Below, one piece after another: positions 1 to 4,145 of a stretch of DNA of 9,271 bases. The notes below the pieces were generated by a model. The model was not told where the DNA came from and did no database searches. It saw only the letters and a program-made list of their open reading frames with translations. The stretch is from NCBI GenBank assembly GCA_017610505.1, contig JAFCBX010000020.1, forward strand, positions 1-9,271, read 5' to 3'. Position numbers and translations under genes: made by a program. Every line of letters begins with the position of its first letter. Within the stretch, counting starts at the first letter, position 1. The stretch comes from Methanosarcinales archaeon (GTDB taxonomy: Archaea > Nanobdellota > Nanobdellia > Woesearchaeales > CG1-02-33-12).

Positions 1-429
1 GATAATCTTTACATTACCTTTCCCATATAACCCATTTTTTGTCATAAGAGTATGCCATTTATCTAAATCTTCTTCTTTTATATATAGGTCAATTCTTGAT
101 GGAAAAAGGAAGTGTTGTACTAAGTTCTCAGCTTGGTAAGTTGTGAGAGCGTAATCCATTTTTGTCTTTTTTAACAACTTTAATGGTTCTCTGACCATAT
201 AGCTTCGTATTTTTTTTGGCTTCTTTGAAATTTTAAGCCAATATTCTAAAAGCTTTTTTTTATTTGTTAGTTTTGTATTTTTGATAACCTTATTTTTTTC
301 TAATTCTTTTAGAAAAAGTATAACCCACTGTCTAGTGCATTCTGCTCTTTTAGATATTTCATTCTTGCTTAGAGTTTCCCTGCTGTTAAGCAATACTCTT
401 AATATTCTTTCTTGTTTATCTCCCCGCAT
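1..429 (-). CDS. Winged-helix protein with AbiEi-like second domain (3' end outside window)
   Basis: 143 residues are visible before the gene leaves the window at base 1. The start ATG at 429-427 is fixed by a TATA box about 26 nt upstream, which implies a leaderless mRNA. Residues 5-65 look like a winged helix-turn-helix: a helical start (QERILRVLLNSRETLSKNEI), a recognition-helix-like stretch (RAECTRQWVILFLKELEKN) and a wing rich in lysine. From residue 91 the pattern YALTTYQAENLVQHFLFPS followed by IDLYIKEEDLDKW resembles the nucleotidyltransferase-fold domain of type IV antitoxins of the AbiEi kind (family knowledge, by eye). Such proteins often repress their own operon, which fits the palindromic half-sites around this promoter. 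Whether an AbiEii-like toxin follows cannot be seen because the gene runs out of the window. It could equally be a stand-alone archaeal regulator. The gene call is firm; the family assignment is moderate. Confidence 0.72.
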   Translation of the reverse strand, partial: MRGDKQERILRVLLNSRETLSKNEISKRAECTRQWVILFLKELEKNKVIKNTKLTNKKKLLEYWLKISKKPKKIRSYMVREPLKLLKKTKMDYALTTYQAENLVQHFLFPSRIDLYIKEEDLDKWHTLMTKNGLYGKGNVKII

Positions 430-432
430 ATT

Positions 433-476
433 ATGTAAGTATCATAACTAGTATATAAATGTTACTTACATGTAAG
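433..476 (-). promoter_or_regulatory. Leaderless promoter flanked by ATGTAAG palindromic half-sites (probable autoregulatory operator)
   Basis: On the minus strand a TATA box (TTTATATA, 459-452) lies about 26 nt before the ATG at 429, so transcription should begin at or next to the start codon. The box is bracketed by the same heptamer: ATGTAAG at 433-439, its complement CTTACAT at 465-471, and ATGTAAG again at 470-476. The last two overlap as a perfect 12-bp palindrome (CTTACATGTAAG, 465-476). The arms 433-441 and 463-471 also form a 9-bp perfect inverted repeat. Binding there would cover the BRE/TATA and the start site, as expected for autorepression (inference). Confidence 0.6.
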
Positions 477-510
477 CAAATAGGCAGTTAATAAATAATA
501 GTTACAATTG

Positions 511-531
511 CCTTTTTTTCCTGAAAAAAGG
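511..531. repeat. Short A/T-rich inverted repeat between metK and the regulator
   Basis: CCTTTTTT (511-518) and AAAAAAGG (524-531) form an 8-bp inverted repeat around a 5-nt loop in the gap between the metK stop and the upstream region of the winged-helix gene. It may add to transcription termination after metK, but it is weak (mostly A-T pairs). Confidence 0.25.
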
Positions 532-569
532 AAATCTAAGAAGATTTAAATTGAAAATATTAAGTGGAC

Positions 570-585
570 AAAAAATAAAACAAAA
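570..585 (-). terminator. T-tract terminator of metK
   Basis: Directly after the metK stop codon the minus strand reads TTTT-G-TTTT-A-TTTTTT (585-570). Archaeal RNA polymerase stops at such T-rich tracts without needing a hairpin. The position 3 nt after the stop makes this the likely 3' end of the mRNA. Confidence 0.6.
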
Positions 586-587
586 CC

Positions 588-1814
588 CTACTCCCCATTA
601 AGCCCAGGGCTTTTCTTCAGTGTTTCTTTATCAGCAGGGATTTTAGCTTCTTTTTTCAGGCCTGCCTCTTTTCTTAAAATCTCTGCCTTATCAGTCTTTT
701 CCCAGGTAAAATCAGGATCACTTCTTCCAAAGTGTCCATAGCAGGCTGTTTTTCTGTAGATTGGCCTCCTCAAGTCAAGGTTTTTTATTATGTCTGCTGG
801 CTTGAAGCTGAAGTGCTTTTTTATCAGCTCAACAATTTTCTCCTCTGGAATCTTGTTTGTATTGAATGTATGAATCAATATGGAAACTGGCTCTGCCACT
901 CCTATGCTATATGCTACTTGAATCTCGCATTTGTCAGCAAGTCCTGCTGCAACAACATTTTTTGCAACATACCTTACCATGTAAGATGCAGACCTGTCCA
1001 CTTTAGAAGGATCTTTTCCAGAGAAACATCCTCCGCCGTGAGAGCCATGCCCCCCGTAAGTATCAACTATAATCTTTCTGCCAGTAACTCCTGTATCGCC
1101 TGGCGGTCCACCAATCACAAAACGCCCTGTTGAATTAACATGATAAGTTGTTTCATCAGTAAGGTAGTCCTTGCATATTGGCTTTATGACATTTTCAATA
1201 ATATCTTTTTTTATTTTTTCACTACTCACATCTGGGTCATGCTGTGCAGCTATGACAACTGTTGTAACCTTGGCAGGAAATCCGTTGTTATACTCAACAG
1301 TAACCTGTGATTTTCCGTCAGGCCTTAGGTATGGCAAAATCTCCTTTTTTCTTACTTCTGCAAGCCTCATGCAAAGTTTATGAGCTAATACTATAGGCAG
1401 AGGCATAAGCTCTTTTGTCTCATTGGTTGCATAGCCAAACATCATTCCCTGGTCGCCTGCACCCTGATCATGCTTTTCTGTTGCTGTAACACCCTGTGAG
1501 ATATCAGGACTTTGCTTATGGATAGAGTTCAGGACTCCAACATCCCTATAATTAAATCCATATTCTGGTTTGTCATATCCTATCTCCTTTATTGCTTGCC
1601 TCACAATGTCTTGCACATCACCATATGCTGTTGTTGTTACCTCTCCTGCTACAATGACAAGTCCTGTTGTTACAAGTGTTTCAACAGCAACCCTTCCATT
1701 AGGGTCCTGTTTATAAACTTCATCTAAGAAAGCATCTGATATCTGGTCACAGATTTTGTCAGGATGCCCTTCTGTTACGCTTTCTGATGTGAATAAATAA
1801 TTTTTACCGCTCAT
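588..1814 (-). CDS. metK: S-adenosylmethionine synthetase, bacterial-type MetK
   Basis: Makes S-adenosylmethionine from methionine and ATP in the cytoplasm, releasing phosphate and diphosphate. The 408-aa protein carries the classical bacterial MetK signatures rather than the diverged archaeal MAT: SESVTEGHPDKICDQISDAF near the N-terminus (H17, D19, K20 match E. coli H14, D16, K17), the ATP-binding GAGDQGMMFGYA at 118-129, DTGVTGRKIIVDTYGG at 240-255, and the P-loop-like GGGCFSGKDPSKVDRSA at 260-276, where Cys263 replaces the more usual Ala. ACYGHFGR at 357-364 closes the C-terminal domain. About 22 residues (387-408, Lys/Glu/Pro-rich) extend past the usual end of the family. The start ATG has a Shine-Dalgarno-like GGGGGG (1826-1821) 6 nt upstream. 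It is the only clear housekeeping gene here and appears to be a single-gene transcript. Confidence 0.97.
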   Translation of the reverse strand: MSGKNYLFTSESVTEGHPDKICDQISDAFLDEVYKQDPNGRVAVETLVTTGLVIVAGEVTTTAYGDVQDIVRQAIKEIGYDKPEYGFNYRDVGVLNSIHKQSPDISQGVTATEKHDQGAGDQGMMFGYATNETKELMPLPIVLAHKLCMRLAEVRKKEILPYLRPDGKSQVTVEYNNGFPAKVTTVVIAAQHDPDVSSEKIKKDIIENVIKPICKDYLTDETTYHVNSTGRFVIGGPPGDTGVTGRKIIVDTYGGHGSHGGGCFSGKDPSKVDRSASYMVRYVAKNVVAAGLADKCEIQVAYSIGVAEPVSILIHTFNTNKIPEEKIVELIKKHFSFKPADIIKNLDLRRPIYRKTACYGHFGRSDPDFTWEKTDKAEILRKEAGLKKEAKIPADKETLKKSPGLNGE

Positions 1815-1820
1815 TGTTTA

Positions 1821-1868
1821 CCCCCCTTTAATTAAAACTAAAAAAAAGCTTAATTAATCCCTATAAAA
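1821..1868 (-). promoter_or_regulatory. metK promoter and Shine-Dalgarno
   Basis: On the minus strand a TATA box (TTTTATA, 1868-1862) lies about 50 nt before the ATG. Initiation about 25 nt downstream would give a leader of roughly 25 nt that carries the G6 ribosome site at 1826-1821. No SAM-riboswitch-like structure is visible in so short a leader. Confidence 0.5.
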
Positions 1869-1922
1869 ACTTTCTTGATAATAATATTCCAAAGAGAATA
1901 ATTTTAATGTTGTTTATTACAG

Positions 1923-1939
1923 AAAAAAAAAAAAAAAAA
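1923..1939 (-). terminator. T17 terminator of the miniature S-layer gene
   Basis: An uninterrupted run of 17 T on the minus strand begins 4 nt after the stop codon (1946-1944) of the miniature S-layer gene. This is an extreme example of the archaeal T-tract terminator. No stem precedes it. Confidence 0.7.
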
Positions 1940-1943
1940 GAGA

Positions 1944-2498
1944 TTATTCAACTGTTTCTATAATAAAATCATCAAGAACAGTTCCTGCAACCTCTACCTC
2001 ATTGCCACTAATATCATAATCATCATAAATAGCTAATAGCCTGCATGCCATTGTGGTATCATCTACTGCATAGCCTGCTACCAGCAAAGCAATATTATTG
2101 CCATTATCAAAGAGCTTAATCTTTGCCTTTCCTGGCTCAAAACCCTGGTCGCATTTTAATGGCCATCCCATTATCTCTGCTGCAGCCATATTAACGCATG
2201 GCCCACCAACTATAATAATATTTTGCTCTTTTATATTGTCTATTTCTGTATCCAATACAATTATTCCTGACTCAAAAGGAGGTCCAAGGCTTGTTGCTAT
2301 ATCAATTGAACCTATCATATCTCCTGTTTTGGCATTTTCCCCAACAATTATTATTGAATTCAATGCATCTTCTTTTACAAATGGCTTTGGGTAATCTGCC
2401 AGATTAAAGGTTTTTATTGCCAGTGCAGAAGCTGTAAAAATCATTATTGCAATAGTGTAAAAGAGTATTATATTACAAGTTTTTTTCACTATAACCAT
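1944..2498 (-). CDS. Miniature S-layer paralogue: N- and C-terminal S-layer halves joined without the central region
   Basis: A 184-aa exported protein. Residues 1-27 look like a signal peptide or N-terminal anchor (VKK, then a hydrophobic stretch ending SALA). Residues 36-71 (YPKPFVKEDALNSIIIVGEN, AKTGDMIGSIDIATSL) match residues 36-71 of the 819-aa S-layer protein in this window. Residues 80-172, with LDTEID, IIIVGGPCVNMAAAEIMG, GKAKIKLFDNGNNIALLVAGY and DDTTMACRLL, match residues 703-797 of it. By hand alignment about 48 of 80 C-terminal positions are identical, and three cysteines (C101, C116, C152) equal C724, C739 and C774 of the large protein. Only about eight residues separate the halves here, against some 630 in the large protein. 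It also lacks the large protein's acidic Pro-rich tail. No Shine-Dalgarno is seen. Likely an accessory envelope protein or a filler/adaptor for the S-layer; the role is inferred from homology only. Confidence 0.88.
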   Translation of the reverse strand: MVIVKKTCNIILFYTIAIMIFTASALAIKTFNLADYPKPFVKEDALNSIIIVGENAKTGDMIGSIDIATSLGPPFESGIIVLDTEIDNIKEQNIIIVGGPCVNMAAAEIMGWPLKCDQGFEPGKAKIKLFDNGNNIALLVAGYAVDDTTMACRLLAIYDDYDISGNEVEVAGTVLDDFIIETVE

Positions 2499-2529
2499 TT
2501 TTATTTAATAATTTTTATTATTATTGTTG

Positions 2530-2551
2530 AATATACTTAATGATATTTAAA
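2530..2551 (-). promoter_or_regulatory. Probable promoter of the miniature S-layer gene
   Basis: Two TATA-like boxes lie upstream of the ATG at 2498: TTTAAATA (2551-2544 on the minus strand, leader about 24 nt) and AGTATATT (about 2537-2530, leader about 10 nt). The leader is A/T-only and lacks a Shine-Dalgarno. Which box is used cannot be decided from sequence. Confidence 0.35.
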
Positions 2552-2567
2552 CGTTTCTAATATCAGT

Positions 2568-2645
2568 TTAAAACAGCTTTAAGAGCTCGCCGTAAACATT
2601 TTTTCTGTGTCCTATAAACAGCACAATTATTTTTTTGTTATCTTC
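2568..2645 (-). pseudogene. 3' remnant of a third relE toxin gene
   Basis: In the frame +1 to the toxin gene just upstream, the minus strand encodes EDNKKIIVLFIGHRKNVYGE followed by LLKLF and a stop. This is the last beta strand and conserved IGHRKNVYG tail of a RelE/ParE toxin, nearly the same as the end of the intact toxin at 3325-3594 (IILFIGHRKNVYGDFSKLF). At DNA level 32 consecutive bases are identical (2587-2618 and 3344-3375). There is no start codon and no upstream toxin sequence in this frame, so it is a fragment left by duplication or recombination. It overlaps the last codons of the neighbouring toxin gene. Confidence 0.7.
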
Positions 2646-2898
2646 TTTTTTTATAAATCTTATCTCTTTTGTCAAAATCAATCAGGTATATTTTGTCTTC
2701 TCTTTTGTCATAGGAATATAATAATCTAAAAGGAGGAATGTAGATTTTTCTTTCATTTTTTTCATATTTAATAAAGTCACCGTGTTCAGGGCTTTCAATA
2801 ATCTTTTTAATTTGTTTTTTTACCCTTTCTTTTGTTTTGTTATCTTTGATCTTTTTGATGGCTTTTTCAAATTCTGGTTTTCTTATAATTTCTGTCAT
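2638..2898 (-). CDS. RelE/ParE-superfamily toxin, partner of the AbrB-type antitoxin
   Basis: An 86-aa basic protein of RelE size and layout: two N-terminal helices (FEKAIKKIKDN, RVKKQIKKIIESPEHG) followed by a beta sheet (RKIYIPPFRLLYSYDKREDK, IYLIDFDKRDKIYK). The FRLLYSYD and KRDKIYK elements sit where family members carry RIIYxxD and HRxxVY. Canonical relatives are ribosome-dependent or free mRNA endonucleases (family knowledge); the exact target here is unknown. It follows the AbrB gene by 17 nt and so is the second gene of that operon. Immediately downstream and in another frame lies the tail of a different relE, but this protein already has its own complete final strand, so I read it as intact rather than frameshifted. 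Confidence 0.82.
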   Translation of the reverse strand: MTEIIRKPEFEKAIKKIKDNKTKERVKKQIKKIIESPEHGDFIKYEKNERKIYIPPFRLLYSYDKREDKIYLIDFDKRDKIYKKRR

Positions 2899-2915
2899 TT
2901 TTTAAGTCTGCAAAG

Positions 2916-3200
2916 TCACCATTTTTCCAGATCTTTTAAGAATTCTTCTTTTGTTTGTGCAATTGTTTTGCCTTTCTTTACGTCTTCCCAGAATTCATTT
3001 GCAATTCTCATATCTTCTAAATCCTCTTTTATCTCTTCAATGTTTTTTGCTTTTAAATCTTTCATTGCCTCAAATATCAGCTTGTTGCCTTCTTTGACTA
3101 TCAGGAGTTTTCCTCCTTTTTGAAGTTTTAGGTTCTCCCTGAATTCAAGCGGGATAACAACCTGGCCCCTTTCCCCTATCTTGGATATTCCAATTTCCAT
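2916..3200 (-). CDS. AbrB/SpoVT-type antitoxin of a RelE toxin
   Basis: A 94-aa protein with a swapped-hairpin AbrB DNA-binding domain at residues 3-44 (IGISKIGERGQVVIPLEFRE, then LKLQKGGKLLIVKEGNKLIF), holding the hallmark RGQVVIP-EFRE core. Residues 50-94 are charged helices with ANEFWEDVKKGKTIAQTKEE and FLKDLEKW, the sort of tail that wraps and neutralises a RelE toxin. The start ATG follows a GGTGAT ribosome site (3209-3204) by 3 nt. The stop is 17 nt before the toxin ATG, giving the usual antitoxin-first order. The AbrB domain is expected to bind the ATGATT half-sites in its own promoter and repress the pair. Confidence 0.88.
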   Translation of the reverse strand: MEIGISKIGERGQVVIPLEFRENLKLQKGGKLLIVKEGNKLIFEAMKDLKAKNIEEIKEDLEDMRIANEFWEDVKKGKTIAQTKEEFLKDLEKW

Positions 3201-3203
3201 TTA

Positions 3204-3244
3204 ATCACCTTTAATATGATTGGTATGATTAATCATATATTTAA
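3204..3244 (-). promoter_or_regulatory. AbrB-RelE operon promoter with ATGATT operator and Shine-Dalgarno
   Basis: Reading the minus strand: a TATA-like box (TTTAAATATA, 3244-3235), then a perfect 12-bp palindrome ATGATTAATCAT (3225-3236) with an extra ATGATT half-site 9 bp away (3216-3221), then GGTGAT (3209-3204) 3 nt before the ATG. The half-sites cover the TATA edge and the expected start site, so bound antitoxin would block transcription (inference from toxin-antitoxin practice). Confidence 0.6.
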
Positions 3245-3279
3245 ACCTTTCTATAATTTTTCATTAATTTTTCCGAGAA
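3245..3279 (-). repeat. Dispersed 35-bp element, copy 1 (diverged)
   Basis: Lies immediately upstream of the TATA box of the AbrB-RelE operon. It matches copy 2 (3853-3887) at 27 of 35 positions, sharing ACCTTT, TTTTT, TTAATTTTT and GAGAA in order. An AGAAG followed 10 bp later by TTCTC on the minus strand also precedes the element in copies 1 and 2, so the similarity extends outside the 35 bp. Confidence 0.5.
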
Positions 3280-3324
3280 GTCTATAACTCTTCTAGTTTT
3301 CCTGTGATTTCTCAAGCACTATTT

Positions 3325-3594
3325 TCAAAACAGTTTTGAGAAGTCGCCGTAAACATTTTTTCTGTGTCCTATAAATAATATAATTACCTTTTTTTCTTTA
3401 TTATCTATTTCATATATTGCCCTATAGTCTCCTATCCTAAGCTTCCAGAATTGTGTATATCTAAGATGATTTCCTTTTCTGTCTGGAAAGTTTTTTAATA
3501 TTCTTAATTTGTTCTTTATCCTTTCTCTTATTGCTGTTTCATTTTTTTCCAGAAACTTATTTGCTTTTGGGTGCAAAAGGATTTTATAAGCCAT
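3325..3594 (-). CDS. RelE/ParE-superfamily toxin, partner of the ribbon-helix-helix antitoxin
   Basis: An 89-aa toxin from the ATG at 3594. An upstream in-frame TTG at 3600 would overlap the antitoxin stop and is less likely. Layout: strand MAYKILLHP, helices ANKFLEKNETAIRERIKNKL and RILKNFP, then the sheet with LRYTQFWKLRIGDYRAIYEI (residues 44-63) and VIILFIGHRKNVYGDFSKLF (70-89). The LRIGDYRAIYEID and GHRKNVYGD motifs are strong RelE/ParE family markers. The basic residues R53, R58 and R78 lie in the family's substrate or active-site regions. It starts 2 nt after the antitoxin stop, indicating translational coupling. A 15-bp inverted repeat TCAAAAC-A-GTTTTGA (3325-3339) overlaps the stop codon. 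The last strand shares 32 identical bases with the relE fragment at 2568-2645. Confidence 0.9.
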   Translation of the reverse strand: MAYKILLHPKANKFLEKNETAIRERIKNKLRILKNFPDRKGNHLRYTQFWKLRIGDYRAIYEIDNKEKKVIILFIGHRKNVYGDFSKLF

Positions 3595-3596
3595 GC

Positions 3597-3812
3597 TCAA
3601 TCCTCTAAAGGTATAAGAATCTCGGGCTTTTCTCTTGCTTCATTGCTCCTTTGCATCAGCATATTATAGAATTCTCTTGTTTTTTCTCTTTCTATGTAGA
3701 AAGCAAGTATGGTTTTCATACTATCACTTCTGCTTTTGAATTTTCCTTGGTTTACCCAATTATCAACCACTTGGACACTTTCTTCAGGAACCCTTACTTG
3801 AACTTGGATCAT
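3597..3812 (-). CDS. Ribbon-helix-helix (CopG/Arc-type) antitoxin
   Basis: A 71-aa protein from the ATG at 3812, which has GGTGAT (3822-3817) 4 nt upstream. A GTG reading three codons earlier would lie inside that ribosome site and is rejected. Residues 2-8 (IQVQVRV) form the DNA-contacting strand with alternating exposed residues; residues 10-21 and 29-42 are the two helices (ESVQVVDNWVNQ, SDSMKTILAFYIER) separated by the turn GKFKSRSD. Residues 44-71 form the acidic tail that should bind the RelE partner encoded 2 nt downstream. Like other proteins of this fold it should work as a dimer on a palindromic operator, and a suitable inverted repeat sits in its promoter. Confidence 0.85.
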   Translation of the reverse strand: MIQVQVRVPEESVQVVDNWVNQGKFKSRSDSMKTILAFYIEREKTREFYNMLMQRSNEAREKPEILIPLED

Positions 3813-3816
3813 ATAA

Positions 3817-3853
3817 ATCACCTGTAAACAGTAATGTTTACATTATTTATAAA
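3817..3853 (-). promoter_or_regulatory. Antitoxin-toxin promoter with TGTAAAC/GTTTACA operator and Shine-Dalgarno
   Basis: TATA box TTTATAAA (3853-3846 on the minus strand). Downstream is an inverted repeat with perfect 7-bp arms, TGTAAAC (3823-3829) and GTTTACA (3836-3842), separated by 6 bp; a second, overlapping repeat TAATGT/ACATTA (3832-3845) shares one arm region. GGTGAT (3822-3817) follows directly. The operator spans the expected start site, which suits autorepression by the ribbon-helix-helix antitoxin (inference). Confidence 0.6.
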
Positions 3854-3930
3854 CCTTTTGTTTGTTTTTTGTTAATTTTTCTGAGAAATATGCAAATCTT
3901 CTGCCAAGCCTTAAACTTTGATGGCTTCAT
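3847..3930 (-). pseudogene. 27-codon reading frame matching the start region of the 62-aa gene (probable relic)
   Basis: ATG (3930) to TAA (3847) encodes MKPSKFKAWQKICIFLRKIN and then KKQTKGL. Its end, F/V-L-R/K-KINKKQTKG, aligns with VLKKINKKQTKG at residues 8-19 of the 62-aa protein at 5607-5795, in the same frame and with almost identical DNA. After KKQTKG this copy stops while the other continues. No ribosome site is evident and the start codon lies in a hairpin. I read it as a broken 5' piece of a gene copy; it may simply be non-coding repeat DNA. Confidence 0.3.
3853..3887 (-). repeat. Dispersed 35-bp element, copy 2
   Basis: Matches copy 3 (5739-5773) at 34 of 35 positions, including 28 identical consecutive bases (3853-3880 and 5739-5766). 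Here it sits directly upstream of and abutting the TATA box of the ribbon-helix-helix/RelE operon, the same position that copy 1 occupies in the AbrB/RelE operon. Confidence 0.75.
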
Positions 3931-4118
3931 GGCACAACAGCACCATTAGCTAATCCTCACAAGCCCCTTATTATAGTCCTTTTTTATCTGCTCAGCACAA
4001 ATGGTTACGCTCCAAGGGTTTTGTCCAACCCTTTCGCTGGTTGACACAGAAGAGCAACGTTTTTTATTTCGCAAAAAAGTCCTTTGATCTCCCTTCTTTC
4101 GCACTGTGCACTCTTGGA
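3902..4118 (-). ncRNA. Candidate structured RNA (GC island with nested helices), family unknown
   Basis: Between the ATPase stop and the antitoxin promoter, bases 3901-4140 hold about 43% G+C (103 of 240 by count), while the 60 bases on either side hold 20% and 25%. In AT-rich archaea such islands often mark structured RNAs. Read on the minus strand, helices nest: TCCAAG (4118-4113) with CTTGGA (4016-4011); inside it CACAG (4108-4104) with CTGTG (4049-4045); then a hairpin CAACC (4043-4039)/GGTTG (4030-4026) capped by C-GAAA-G. GCGAAA occurs three times. An alternative stem AAGGGTT/AACCCTT competes with the GAAA hairpin. Further along, TGCC+AAGCC pairs with GGCTT+GGCA (3934-3902) with a 3-nt bulge. 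It does not match tRNA, 5S, SRP or RNase P motifs that I know. It may be an independent RNA or the 3' UTR of the ATPase mRNA; exact ends are unknown. Confidence 0.42.
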
Positions 4119-4145
4119 ACCCTATCATCAATTGAGTCATTAAAG

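Noticed and set aside
732..1133. Plus-strand open frames across metK (732-1133, 1171-1383, 1512-1727)
   Set aside because: They are antisense to a clear metK with intact motifs and show Cys/aromatic-rich composition typical of shadow frames.
2568..2898. A single relE gene interrupted by a frameshift near 2638
   Set aside because: The upstream protein already has its own final strand and basic tail (IYLIDFDKRDKIYKK), so the downstream IGHRKNVYG segment duplicates that part rather than completing it.
3902..4118. Known RNA class (tRNA, 5S, SRP, RNase P, hammerhead) or IS605/TnpB-type omega RNA for the GC island
   Set aside because: The diagnostic conserved boxes of these classes are absent by eye; a stem near 3902-3934 vaguely recalls IS605 right ends, but no TnpB or TnpA gene is in the window.
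3946..4140. A 64-codon minus-strand frame over the GC island
   Set aside because: The sequence is rich in unusual residues (many Cys, Ser, Arg), has no recognisable domain or ribosome site, begins only 6 bases beyond the ATPase stop codon, and the same bases are better explained by nested RNA helices.
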